Position numbers and translations under genes: made by a program. The notes under the pieces are model-generated. The model saw only the letters and a list, made by a program, of their open reading frames with translations, made no database searches and was not told where the DNA came from. Shown piece after piece: positions 17,240-25,816 of a stretch of DNA of 64,000 bases (position 1 is its first letter; each line of letters opens with the position of its first letter). This DNA is from Bradyrhizobiaceae bacterium (GTDB lineage: Bacteria; Pseudomonadota; Alphaproteobacteria; Rhizobiales; Xanthobacteraceae). The stretch covers positions 1 through 64,000 of the forward strand of contig JADYXZ010000021.1 in the NCBI GenBank assembly GCA_020853885.1. The letters run 5' to 3'.

Positions 17240-17566
17240 TCATGCAACCTCGATCGTCCAATCGCTTTTCTTCAGGATTTTCTTGCGGTGCGACAGGAAT
17301 GCCACCGACCGGGCTCCGTCAAACGCACGGCGATCAAAGCTTCGCGTCGCAATGCCGACCGACCGCACTGCGACAAAATCGCCCGACGGCGTCTCGATCA
17401 TAGCCGGGCGCCTGCGGAGCGCGCCGGCGGCGAGAATGACCGCCTGCGGAATGTCGATGACGGGCGCTAAGAACATCGTCCCAAACTAGCCGTTGCCGAC
17501 AATTATATAAGCGCCACCCCTCATATCGTCGAGTGTCAACCCGGATCGAGCGCACTTGCACAAAGC
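17240..17566 (-). pseudogene. Broken 2-oxoacid dehydrogenase E2 acyltransferase catalytic domain
   Basis: The frame encodes the C-terminal E2 core: ARSGLTLDDMRGGAYIIVGNG, then an amber codon (CTA on the plus strand at 17486-17488), then FGTMFLAPVIDIPQAVILAAGAL, ending SDWTIEVA at a natural stop. This matches the E2 pattern of GGTFTISN, G-FG, PIIN-PQ-AIL and DHRxxDG. The catalytic DHRxxDG is FDRRAFDG, so the active-site His is Arg. No lipoyl or N-terminal part was found upstream. It lies 61 bases upstream of the M24 gene on the same strand. It is probably a dead relic; its link to the E1 genes 10 kb away is inference. Confidence 0.78.
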
Positions 17567-17604
17567 AGAGCGTACCTGGGGCGCCGCGCTCGGAAGGACA
17601 ACAT

Positions 17605-17823
17605 TCAGTTTACAATACGCCGCCCGAGCAGCTCCATTGGTATGATCGTGGCAGCATTTACTGAGCAACTTGCGTCGACGAGTACGATCATCAAAGTCGA
17701 GCCAGTCTCAGCGGGGTCGAATCCGGTCTCCCCCGCCGGCCGCGCGCCTGTGAATATCGAGATTCGCGAATGCAGTGGAATCATCTGCGTGACAAACATT
17801 GCGGTACCGCGGCGGCGACGCAT
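17605..17823 (-). other. Unrecognised coding-like fragment upstream of the E2 relic
   Basis: A 72-codon frame reading protein-like (IPLHSRISIFTGARPAGETG, then LMIVLVDASCSV, ending ELLGRRIVN) and on the same strand as the E2 relic. It has no ribosome site and I do not recognise its family. It is most likely part of a decayed gene in the same scar; chance is possible. Confidence 0.3.
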
Positions 17824-17824
17824 C

Positions 17825-17974
17825 GGCGTGCTTTCTACCGCCTGCCTTGGCTCGTGGATCTTTGCGAGACTCGGGTACGATCCGGTGCTCGGCTCTGGGC
17901 CTGTCGCTACCGTGATTCAGAACGTGATGTCCCTTTCGATCTATTTCCTGACCGCGACGACGCTGCTGCTTTAG
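17825..17974 (+). pseudogene. C-terminal remnant of an MgtE-like Mg2+ transporter
   Basis: The reading ends LGYDPVLGSGPVATVIQNVM then SLSIYFLTATTLLL and a stop, which fits the last helix and DPA-sGP-tTl-D motif of MgtE channels (Asp of the conserved D is replaced by Asn). The sequence upstream in this frame no longer looks like MgtE, so at least 85 percent of the gene is missing. Confidence 0.55.
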
Positions 17975-18024
17975 TGAGTGGCTTCTTATTTTAAGGCATC
18001 ATTTCGCACGAGGGGACCTGCTGA

Positions 18025-18771
18025 TTAGCGGCCGCCGGCGACGTGAAGGTTAGCACCCGTAATGTACGATGCTGCTTCCGATAACAGGAATAAAGCCGCT
18101 TCAGCGACTTCCTCTACCCGACCTATTCTTCCCATTGGTATCTGCGGGCCGATCCGTTCGATTCGATCGGCTTGTCCGCCAGAGCGATGAATGTCGGTGT
18201 CGATTATTCCGGGCGATACTGCATTGACGCGGATCCCCTCTTTGGCGACTTCCTTAGCAAGCCCCACAGTTAAACTATCGATCGCAGCTTTGGACGCCGC
18301 GTACCAAGTATATGTGTCGGGCGCTCCTGTCAGAGTGGCGGTAGAAGATATATTGACGATAGCGCCTCCATGCCCTCCAAATCTGAAGGACATTCGCCTG
18401 ACGGCTTCGCGCGCAACAAGCATTGCCCCCGTAACATTGATGTCTACAACGTGCTTGATCATTACCGGATCGGCATCAGCAAGTTTGCCGGCATCCCCTA
18501 CGATTCCGGCATTGTTTACGAGGCCGTCCAACCGACCGAACGCGCTGTCGACGGCTTCGAAGAGTCTCTTGATGTCTTCAGGTTTTGCCAAGTCGACCTG
18601 AACGGCAAGCGGCCTGCCGCCGGCTTTTCTTATCTCGCCGGCAATTTCCTCAGCGGCCGGCAGATTCTTGAGATGAGCAATCGCAACATCGAAACCTCTT
18701 GCCGCGGCCATCCTGGCGATTCCCGCTCCAATGCCACGGCTGCCGCCGGTAACGACGAGAACGGGACGCAT
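18025..18771 (-). CDS. Short-chain dehydrogenase/reductase
   Basis: Classical SDR, 248 residues: TGGSRGIGAGIA (residues 8-19), NNAGIVGD, VNISSTATL with the catalytic Ser, WYAASKAAI with the Tyr-Lys pair, and PGIIDTDIHRSG. Third codon positions are visibly less GC-rich than in the neighbouring transporter genes, which hints at a different origin. It lies between the decayed region and the second Liv operon. Likely an NADP-dependent reductase of the FabG/YgfF type; substrate unknown. Confidence 0.85.
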   Translation of the reverse strand: MRPVLVVTGGSRGIGAGIARMAAARGFDVAIAHLKNLPAAEEIAGEIRKAGGRPLAVQVDLAKPEDIKRLFEAVDSAFGRLDGLVNNAGIVGDAGKLADADPVMIKHVVDINVTGAMLVAREAVRRMSFRFGGHGGAIVNISSTATLTGAPDTYTWYAASKAAIDSLTVGLAKEVAKEGIRVNAVSPGIIDTDIHRSGGQADRIERIGPQIPMGRIGRVEEVAEAALFLLSEAASYITGANLHVAGGR

Positions 18772-18814
18772 CTTAAATGCACCTCTTCAATCAGCCACTT
18801 TAGGCGGCAAAGCG

Positions 18815-19525
18815 CTAACTGAAAGCGTATGCCTCCAACAAAGGCTTCGAGTCTGTCCCTGCATCCACCGTGTGTTCGTAGCCAATTCGCCCACGCTGCA
18901 GGACGACGACACGATCACTCACCAGCAGCGCGTTCTTCACGTTCTGCTCAACCACGACCACGGTACAGCCAAGCTTCTTGGTGAGTGCCTTAACCTCCGC
19001 AAGTATCCGCTCGGTCAAAAGCGGCGACAGACCGGTAGAGGGCTCGTCCAGGAGCAAGAGAGACGGTTCCGGAATGAGCCCCATCCCGAGTGCGAGCATC
19101 TGACGCTCACCACCGCTGAGCAAGCCGGCCGCCTGCGCGCGCCGTTCCTTGAGGCGTGGGAAGAAATCGTAGATGACTTCGATCCGCTCCGCCGTGTGCT
19201 TCGGATCGAGCGTATAGCCGGCGAGATAGAGATTTTCCTCGACTGGCAATCCCCTGAAGACTTGTCCGCCCTGTGCGACGAGCACGATGCCGCTGAGGAT
19301 CTGCTCGCGCGCGCACCGATTCGCAACATCACGGCCGCCATAGCGGATTTCGCCTGCCGCCACCGGCACGAGACCGAACACCGATTTCAGCAACGTAGAC
19401 TTCCCGCAGCCGGGTGCGCCGATCAACCCGACGACTTCCCGCTCGGCGACGAAAAGCGAAAGCCCATCCAGCACCGGCTTGCCGGCGATCACCACACGCA
19501 AATCTCGAATCTCGAGCATGGTCAT
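18815..19525 (-). CDS. Liv-type ABC transporter ATP-binding protein (LivF-like), second system
   Basis: ATPase of 236 residues from the ATG at 19525, which overlaps the LivG stop as ATGA; a much longer in-frame reading upstream is only the shadow of LivG. Walker A GAPGCGKST, signature LLSGGERQMLALGMGL, Walker B LLLLDEPSTGLSP and VVEQNVKNA. Last gene of the minus-strand cluster livH-M-G-F. Confidence 0.92.
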   Translation of the reverse strand: MTMLEIRDLRVVIAGKPVLDGLSLFVAEREVVGLIGAPGCGKSTLLKSVFGLVPVAAGEIRYGGRDVANRCAREQILSGIVLVAQGGQVFRGLPVEENLYLAGYTLDPKHTAERIEVIYDFFPRLKERRAQAAGLLSGGERQMLALGMGLIPEPSLLLLDEPSTGLSPLLTERILAEVKALTKKLGCTVVVVEQNVKNALLVSDRVVVLQRGRIGYEHTVDAGTDSKPLLEAYAFS

Positions 19526-20289
19526 GCCACCCGCGAGCCGAAATAAATCTCGCGCACGCCCTCGTGGCCGCGAATTTCCGCCGGCGTGCCGTGCGCGAAC
19601 AGCCGACCATGATCGAGCACCACGATCCGATCGGAGATATCGAACACCACATCCATATCGTGCTCCACCAGCACTACCGTTCGTCCGCGCGCGCGCATGC
19701 CCTTCACGATTGCGAGAATGCGGGCGACGAAATCGCCGGACAAACCCGAGGTCGGCTCGTCGAGCATCAGGATCTGCGCGTCGGTCGCGATCGCGCGGGC
19801 CAGCGACAGCAGCTTCTGCAGGCCGTAGGATAGGGTCCCTGCCTCCACGTCCAGCATGTCGGCAAGTTCGAGCTCGGCGAGAATTCCGCGAGCGCGATCG
19901 TGATGATCCTTGCGCTGGGCGCGCACGGCCCCTGGCCTCGCGACCAGATTCCACAGCCGCTCGCCGGTATTGTGCTGGAAGCCCAGGAGCACGTTCTCCA
20001 GCACCGAGAGGCGCGAGAATATCCGCAATTGCTGGAAGGTACGCACGACTCCGCGCGCAGGAATTTTATGCGGCGCCATACCGGTCAGCTCGACCTCACC
20101 CGCAAACACCTGTCCGCCATCCGGCGGCGGGAGTTGCGTGATCGTGTTGAGCAACGTCGTTTTGCCGGCGCCGTTCTGCCCGATGATGCTCGTGATCTCA
20201 CCGGGCATGGCCTGCAGCGAGACGCCGTCGAGCGCCGCAAGCCCGCCAAAGCGCTTCGACACATTTTCCACGCGGAGCGGGAGACCCAT
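19522..20289 (-). CDS. Liv-type ABC transporter ATP-binding protein (LivG-like), second system
   Basis: ATPase of 255 residues with Walker A GQNGAGKTT, LivG segment TFQQLRIFSRLSVLENVLLG, signature-region LSYGLQKLLSLARAI, Walker B ILMLDEPTSGLS and VEHDMDVVFDIS. Start and the LivM stop share one base (TGATG), so translation is coupled on both sides. Confidence 0.93.
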   Translation of the reverse strand: MGLPLRVENVSKRFGGLAALDGVSLQAMPGEITSIIGQNGAGKTTLLNTITQLPPPDGGQVFAGEVELTGMAPHKIPARGVVRTFQQLRIFSRLSVLENVLLGFQHNTGERLWNLVARPGAVRAQRKDHHDRARGILAELELADMLDVEAGTLSYGLQKLLSLARAIATDAQILMLDEPTSGLSGDFVARILAIVKGMRARGRTVVLVEHDMDVVFDISDRIVVLDHGRLFAHGTPAEIRGHEGVREIYFGSRVA

Positions 20290-21155
20290 CAGAACACGCT
20301 CCTTCCGGCAATCCCGCTCGGCCGCACAAAGGCGAACAGGATCAGCAGGAGCCCGTAGAGGAGCTGCCGCAGATTGGAGTCCATATCGCTCGAAAATCCA
20401 ACGAACCGCAGCATTTCGGGAGCGGCCACAAGCAGGAGCGCGCCTAGAATCGGACCGCGTGTCGTCGCAACGCCGCCGACGATCACGAGCGAAAGGATGT
20501 AGACCGACTCCGTGAAGGTGAAGCTCGTCGGGTCGATGTAAGTAACGTAGTGCGCGTATAGAGCCCCGGCGAGCCCCGCGCCGCCGGCGGAGATCGCAAA
20601 CGCCCGGACGCGAATCGATCGCACATTCTTTCCGAGTGCCGTCGCGGCCACTTCATCTTCGCGCACTGCGTTAAGCGCGCCGCCGAAGGGTGACGTCGTG
20701 ATGTAGTGCAGCACTGCGATCGCAATCAGCGCCACCGCCCCGTAGAGCAGCGCGTAGTCCAGATGGCTTATCGCTTCGAAGCCGGAGATACGCGGACGCG
20801 GGATACGGCTTAGGCCTAGCGCGCCGTTGGTCAGCCAGTCGGAATTGTAGATGATGTCGATGATGATAATCTGGAAGCCGAGCGAGCCAAGGATGAAGTA
20901 GTCCCCACGCAACTTCAGGAGCGGCAAGGCGAGGAGCGCAGCGACCGCGGCGGCAATCGCGACCGCGGCTGCCGCGGTCGGAAGGAAGCTCCAGCCCAGA
21001 TTGATGCCGGTGAGTGCCGCGGCATACGCACCAATGGCGTAGAAGCCAGCATGGCAGAGCGACAACAGACCGCCGTGACCGAGCACGACGTTCAGCGATG
21101 TTGCGAGGATCAGGTAGATCGTTAACAGGATAACGATGCTGAGGACGTATTCCAC
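20289..21155 (-). CDS. Liv-type ABC transporter permease (LivM-like), second system
   Basis: Permease of 288 residues. Features: LNVVLGHGGLLSLCHAGFYAIGAY, LKLRGDYFILGSLGFQ and NAVREDEVAATALGKNVRSIRVRAF, all typical of LivM. It lies 9 bases downstream of the LivH-like gene. Confidence 0.92.
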   Translation of the reverse strand: MEYVLSIVILLTIYLILATSLNVVLGHGGLLSLCHAGFYAIGAYAAALTGINLGWSFLPTAAAAVAIAAAVAALLALPLLKLRGDYFILGSLGFQIIIIDIIYNSDWLTNGALGLSRIPRPRISGFEAISHLDYALLYGAVALIAIAVLHYITTSPFGGALNAVREDEVAATALGKNVRSIRVRAFAISAGGAGLAGALYAHYVTYIDPTSFTFTESVYILSLVIVGGVATTRGPILGALLLVAAPEMLRFVGFSSDMDSNLRQLLYGLLLILFAFVRPSGIAGRSVF

Positions 21156-21164
21156 GATTCTGCC

Positions 21165-22043
21165 TCAGCGCTGCGCGGTGCCGAACACGCCGGTCGGACG
21201 GACGACCAGCACGACGATGAGCGCGGAGAAAATCAAAAGGTTCTGCCAGCGCGGATCGATCCAGAGGACCCCCATGGATTGCACCGCGCCCACCAGGAAG
21301 CCACCTGCAATGCCAGCAAACATGCTGTTCGCACCGCCGATGATTGCCGCGATCGTCGCAATCAGCACCACCGAAAGACCCATGCCCGGCGAGACGCCGA
21401 TATCGAGGCCCATCAGTACTGCGGCAATGGCAAGCACCATGGAACCGAGTGCGAACACAAGGTAGTTGAGCAGGCGGACGTCAATGCCAACGATCTCGCC
21501 AACTGCGGGATTGTCGGCAATCGCGCGCAGGCCGCGCCCGAGCTTCGAGCGCGTGACCAGCAAGAACACGATGGCGAAAGTGGCGAGCGCGACGGCAAAC
21601 GATGCGAGCTGCAGCGGTGTGACATATACGTTGCCGATCAGAAGCCCCTGCTGCACTTCTCCCTTGGAAATCACACGCGAGTCGTTGCCGAAAACCAGCA
21701 CCACCAGGTTCTCGATCACGATGAACAGGCCGAGCGACGCGATCATCACGACCGCACCCGACGTCCCGCGCCGGACCATCGGCTCGTAGAACAGGCGCAT
21801 GACCACAAAGCCCAGAAGCCCGGCGCCCAGGACCGCCGCAATCGCCGACGGCAACAGCGGCCAATCGGCCGCGACATAGGCCGCGTAGAAGAAATAGGCC
21901 GCGCAAACGTAAACGGACCCGTGGGCAAAATGCAGAATCCGGGTCGTGCTGTAGATCAGCCCGAAGCTCAGCCCCATCAGGCCAAAAATCGCCCCCGTCG
22001 CCAGGGCGTTGCCGACGGACTGCGCAATAAGTGCCAGATTCAT
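21165..22043 (-). CDS. Liv-type ABC transporter permease (LivH-like), second system
   Basis: Permease of 292 residues with LivH features: SFGLIYSTTRILHFAHGSVY, GRGLRAIADNPAVGEIVGID and GLSVVLIATIAAIIGG. First gene of the minus-strand operon and divergent from the binding protein gene at 22160; both promoters lie around the palindrome at 22089-22108. Confidence 0.92.
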   Translation of the reverse strand: MNLALIAQSVGNALATGAIFGLMGLSFGLIYSTTRILHFAHGSVYVCAAYFFYAAYVAADWPLLPSAIAAVLGAGLLGFVVMRLFYEPMVRRGTSGAVVMIASLGLFIVIENLVVLVFGNDSRVISKGEVQQGLLIGNVYVTPLQLASFAVALATFAIVFLLVTRSKLGRGLRAIADNPAVGEIVGIDVRLLNYLVFALGSMVLAIAAVLMGLDIGVSPGMGLSVVLIATIAAIIGGANSMFAGIAGGFLVGAVQSMGVLWIDPRWQNLLIFSALIVVLVVRPTGVFGTAQR

Positions 22044-22088
22044 AAAGGATTTCCCCGGCCGACCGCCTCCTTGCGGTGTGTTTGCCAG

Positions 22089-22108
22089 ATTGTATGATAT
22101 TATACAAT
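22089..22108. promoter_or_regulatory. Palindromic operator between livH and its binding-protein gene
   Basis: ATTGTATGATATTATACAAT pairs at 9 of 10 positions across its centre. It lies 46 bases before the livH-like start and 52 before the binding-protein start, a position suited to controlling both. It shares TGTATGnTATTAT with the palindrome before the GntR gene at 30 kb, so a GntR (FCD subfamily) regulator is the prime suspect. Confidence 0.6.
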
Positions 22109-22159
22109 TATAATGAAATGGCGCGGATCAACAGTATACCGCGCAGGAAAGGGGACCAG

Positions 22160-23263
22160 ATGAAAAGTATCCGTAGCTTTTTGATGTCAGCGATTCTCGC
22201 GTCTGCAGCCTTCGCAGCTGCACCGGCTGGAGCCCAGGAGGAGGTCAAGATCGGCGCCATTCTGCCGATGACCGGCGGAGCCGCATCCTACGGCGTATGG
22301 ATGCGGAACGGGATGAACATTGCGATCGATGAAATTAACAAGAAGTGGGGCAGCAGCCGCAAGCTCAACGTGGTGTTCGAGGATAGCAAATCCAATCCCA
22401 AGGATGCCGTCGCGGCCATGAACAAGCTGATCTCGGCCGACAGGGTCAAGGCCGTGATGACAACGTTGACCGGCGTCACCAATGCGCTCGCTCCAATCGC
22501 CGACCAGAACAAGATCGTGCTTACGACATCGGCCACCCTGCCCGGTATCACCGATCAGTCGGAATACCTGTTCCGCAACGCCACCAATCTCAGCAGCGAG
22601 ATCAACCGCCTCGTCGATTTCACGAGCGGCAAGTACAAGAAGGCGGCCGTGCTCTGGGCCAATCTCGAATGGGCCAAGTGGGGCAAGGACGCTTTCGTCG
22701 CGGGCTTCAAGAAGAAGGGTGGCGAGATCGTCGAGGACCAGAGCTTCCCCGCCGACGCCACCGATCTGCGCGCTCAGCTCACCCGCATCCGCACCGCCAA
22801 CCCCGACGTCGTTCTCGTGTTGGCGTACAAGACCACCGGCATAGCGCTCAAGCAGGCGCGCGAGCTTGGCGTGAAGGCGCAGTTCGTCGGCACGCTCGAT
22901 TTCGAATTGCCGGAAGTGGTTGAGATCGGCCGGGAGGCTGCCGAGGGATCGATCTACACCAAGGCGATCTTCGACCCACAGAATCCGGCTTCAAAGGCAA
23001 TGCGTGCCTATGCCGACGAGTACACGAAGCGGTACGGCCAAGCGCCGGAGGTTTATTCCGCCACGATGTACGACATGCTCCACATGCTCGCGGAGGCCGC
23101 GGCGAAGGCAAAAGACTCCGAGGGGATCCGCAAGGAATTGCTCTCGATCAAGAACTATCCGGGCGCGTCGGGCGAAACTACCTTCCAGCCGAACGGCGAC
23201 GTCGACAAGCCGGTCGAGCTCAAGACGATCAAGGGCGGCAAATACGTCGCCTACAATCCGTAA
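22160..23263 (+). CDS. Liv-type ABC transporter substrate-binding protein, second system
   Basis: Periplasmic binding protein, 367 residues from the ATG at 22160 (ribosome site GGAAAGGGGACC); the upstream reading has none. Sec signal peptide at residues 1-25 (ASAAFAAAPAGAQ). Motifs VKIGAILPMTGGAASYGVWM, DAVAAMNKLIS and SATLPGITDQSEYLFRN are typical of ABC binding proteins for amino acids or aromatic acids. Its transcript ends at a strong hairpin at 23286. Confidence 0.92.
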   Translation: MKSIRSFLMSAILASAAFAAAPAGAQEEVKIGAILPMTGGAASYGVWMRNGMNIAIDEINKKWGSSRKLNVVFEDSKSNPKDAVAAMNKLISADRVKAVMTTLTGVTNALAPIADQNKIVLTTSATLPGITDQSEYLFRNATNLSSEINRLVDFTSGKYKKAAVLWANLEWAKWGKDAFVAGFKKKGGEIVEDQSFPADATDLRAQLTRIRTANPDVVLVLAYKTTGIALKQARELGVKAQFVGTLDFELPEVVEIGREAAEGSIYTKAIFDPQNPASKAMRAYADEYTKRYGQAPEVYSATMYDMLHMLAEAAAKAKDSEGIRKELLSIKNYPGASGETTFQPNGDVDKPVELKTIKGGKYVAYNP

Positions 23264-23285
23264 TCAGCCGGCACAGCAAAATTCG

Positions 23286-23316
23286 AGCCGGCCCGGATTT
23301 CCGGGCCGGCTTTTTT
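23286..23316 (+). terminator. Rho-independent terminator
   Basis: AGCCGGCCCGG-ATTT-CCGGGCCGGCT is a perfect 11-base stem with a 4-base loop, followed by T6. It ends the binding-protein gene. The T-run overlaps the stop codon of the convergent epimerase gene (23315), so the hairpin may also serve that transcript less efficiently. Confidence 0.92.
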
Positions 23317-24298
23317 ATTGGTCGAGCCCCCTGCCCGCCTTGAGTGCATCGAGGATTCGCACATAATCGCGAATGCCGGCATCGAGCGAAAAGCGCGGGG
23401 TGAAATCGAGCTGTTCGCGGGCACGCGTCGAATCCAGCACCGAGTAGTACTGCTTGCCCATCGCCCAGTAATCCAGGCCGGGGCCGATGTCGATCTCGGC
23501 ATCGGGATAAAGTCCGCGCACTGCCCCGGCGAACTCATGAAGGCTCGTCGGCCGGCCGGACGAAATATTGAAAACGCGGTCGCGCGGCGTCGGCGCGAAA
23601 GCGGCGCAAACGATGCCACGCGCCGCGTCGCGCGTGTACAATATATCCTCGCCCTGCTCTCCCCCTTGCGCCACCTTCATCGGCTGCTGGGCGCGGGCGC
23701 GCTCCACCATTTCGCTCGTGATCGCCAACGCGCCATGACGTGACAAGCGGCCAGGCCCATAGAGCGACGCCAGCCGCAACGCCACAAAATCGACGCCGAA
23801 GCGCCGCGCATAATGCAGACCTGCGCGCTCGGCAGCGAGCTTGCTCGCGCCATAGATAGAGTCCGGCGCCTGCGGCGCGTCCTCCGTCACCGGCCGATAG
23901 GTAGGATGGGCGTGCTCGCCGCGGATCTGCCCGTAAACCGCCTTGGCGCTCGTGAACACAAGGCGGGCGACGGCGGCAGCGCGTGCCGCCTCAAGCACGT
24001 TCAACGTGCCCATCGTATTGACGGAAAAGCCGAGCGGCGGATTGTCGTCGCACTGAAAAAGAACGGCCGCCAGATGGATAACGTGCCCGATATCGCGATT
24101 GCGCATGACCTGAACGAGGTGCGGCAGGTCGGTGATGTCGCCGGCGACAAACTCAAACCGCCCATTGAGATCGACGAGAAACGGCGACTGGTCCTGCGTA
24201 TCGAGCACGACGACTTGCTCGCCGCGCTCGATTAACTCGCGCACCACCCAGATGCCGATGGCGCCCATACCGCCGATCACCAAGACCCGCTGCGGCAT
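23315..24298 (-). CDS. NAD-dependent epimerase/dehydratase family protein
   Basis: Extended SDR of 327 residues. N-terminal Rossmann motif VIGGMGAIGIWV (GxxGxxG), FEFVAGDITD, HLAA near residue 75, FTSAKAVYG and the active-site YGASK (Tyr near 150). The C terminus has TYRPVTED and FNISSGRPTS typical of UDP-sugar epimerase-like proteins. It is the last gene behind tctA, an odd partner for a carboxylate transporter; such proteins sometimes act as lactone or sugar-acid dehydrogenases in catabolic clusters. Confidence 0.85.
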   Translation of the reverse strand: MPQRVLVIGGMGAIGIWVVRELIERGEQVVVLDTQDQSPFLVDLNGRFEFVAGDITDLPHLVQVMRNRDIGHVIHLAAVLFQCDDNPPLGFSVNTMGTLNVLEAARAAAVARLVFTSAKAVYGQIRGEHAHPTYRPVTEDAPQAPDSIYGASKLAAERAGLHYARRFGVDFVALRLASLYGPGRLSRHGALAITSEMVERARAQQPMKVAQGGEQGEDILYTRDAARGIVCAAFAPTPRDRVFNISSGRPTSLHEFAGAVRGLYPDAEIDIGPGLDYWAMGKQYYSVLDSTRAREQLDFTPRFSLDAGIRDYVRILDALKAGRGLDQ

Positions 24299-24307
24299 CG
24301 GTGCGGC

Positions 24308-25813
24308 CTAGGCTTCTTCCTCGAAGATCACTTCGCGTTTCTTGCGCACGAAGGGCAGCACTGCCACCGCCAGAATCAGCAGTGTCGCCGCAAGCAACGT
24401 GGCGCTGATCGGCCGCGTGAACAGGATCGACGGATCGCCCTGCGACAGCATGAGGGAGCGGCGAAGGCTGTCTTCCAGCATCGGACCGAGCACGAAGGCG
24501 AGCAAGAGCGGCGCCGGCTCGAAATCGAGCTTGTACAGCACGTAACCCAGCAATCCGAACATCGACACGGTGTAGAGGTCGAAGGAGTTGCTGTTGATCG
24601 TGTAGAGGCCGACCGCAGAGAACACGAGGATCGCGGGAAACATCATCGAGTACGGCACCAGCAACAACCGCGCCCACAGGCCGACAAGCGGCAAATTGAG
24701 GACAAGCAACATCATGTTCCCGACCCACATCGATGCGATCACGCCCCAGAACAAGGTCGGCTGCTCAACTGCGACGCTCGGGCCAGGAATGATACCCTGG
24801 ATCATCATGACGCCGATCATGAGCGCCATGATCGGATTGGTCGGAATGCCAAGCGTAAGCATCGGAATGAACGACGTCTGCGCCCCGGCATTGTTCGCCG
24901 ACTCCGGCCCTGCCACTCCCTCGATCGCGCCCCGGCCGAATCGCTCCGGCTGGTCGGACAGTTTCTTTTCGACTGAGTAAGCCAGGAACGAGGCAAGCGC
25001 TGCGCCACCGCCGGGCAAGATGCCGATCGCTGAACCGATCAACGACCCGCGAAAAATTGGACTGATCGAGGCCTTCAAGTCCGCACGCGTCGGCATCAGT
25101 CCGGAAATTTTCTTGGCCACGAGCGACGTCGCCTGCGTGCCCTCGAGGTTGCGCAGGATCTCCGCAATGCCGAACAGGCCGATCGCCATCGCAACGAAAT
25201 CGAAGCCGTTGGTCAGTTCGATCACGCCAAAAGTGAAGCGCGGCGCGCCGGTATAGAGGTCGGCGCCCACCGTCCCAAACAGAATGCCGATCGCGATCGC
25301 CGCCAGCGCCTTGACGATCGAGCCATGCGCAAGCGCGACGGACGAGATAAGACCGAGCGTCACCAGCGCGAAATATTCCGGCGGACCGAACTCGAGCGCC
25401 ACTGCCGTAAGCGGCTTCGCCATCAACGCCACGAGGAAAGTGGCGAGCGTGCCCGCAATGAACGAGCCGATTGCCGCGATCGCCAGCGCGGGACCGGCGC
25501 GGCCCTGCCGTGCCATCTGGTGTCCGTCCAGCGCTGTGACCGCGGCGGAGGCTTCGCCCGGTACATTGATCAGGATTGCAGTGGTCGAACCGCCGTACTG
25601 CGCACCGTAATAGATGCCGGCGAGCATGATCAGCGAAGCGAGCGGATCGAGCGTAAACGTCAGCGGCAGCAGCATGGCTACTGTTGCGGTCGGCCCGATG
25701 CCGGGCAGCACTCCGATCAGCGTGCCCAGCACCGCGCCGAGGAAACAGTACATCAGATTGGCGGGCGTGACCGCCGCTTCCATGCCCAGGGCGAGATTGG
25801 AGAGAAGCTCCAT
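24308..25813 (-). CDS. tctA: Tripartite tricarboxylate transporter large membrane subunit TctA
   Basis: Protein of 501 residues with about twelve membrane spans. Family hallmarks are VLGTLIGVLPGIGPTATVAMLLP (residues 30-52), YYGAQYGGSTTAILINVPGEA and MLTLGIPTNPIMALMIGVMM. It lies 3 bases after tctB. TTT systems import di/tricarboxylates and also aromatic acids such as terephthalate, delivered by the TctC protein. Confidence 0.93.
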   Translation of the reverse strand: MELLSNLALGMEAAVTPANLMYCFLGAVLGTLIGVLPGIGPTATVAMLLPLTFTLDPLASLIMLAGIYYGAQYGGSTTAILINVPGEASAAVTALDGHQMARQGRAGPALAIAAIGSFIAGTLATFLVALMAKPLTAVALEFGPPEYFALVTLGLISSVALAHGSIVKALAAIAIGILFGTVGADLYTGAPRFTFGVIELTNGFDFVAMAIGLFGIAEILRNLEGTQATSLVAKKISGLMPTRADLKASISPIFRGSLIGSAIGILPGGGAALASFLAYSVEKKLSDQPERFGRGAIEGVAGPESANNAGAQTSFIPMLTLGIPTNPIMALMIGVMMIQGIIPGPSVAVEQPTLFWGVIASMWVGNMMLLVLNLPLVGLWARLLLVPYSMMFPAILVFSAVGLYTINSNSFDLYTVSMFGLLGYVLYKLDFEPAPLLLAFVLGPMLEDSLRRSLMLSQGDPSILFTRPISATLLAATLLILAVAVLPFVRKKREVIFEEEA

Positions 25814-25816
25814 CAG

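Noticed and set aside
15742-17403. 553-codon plus-strand frame across M24 and CobW genes
   Set aside because: Antisense shadow; it has His/Arg-rich composition and no domain.
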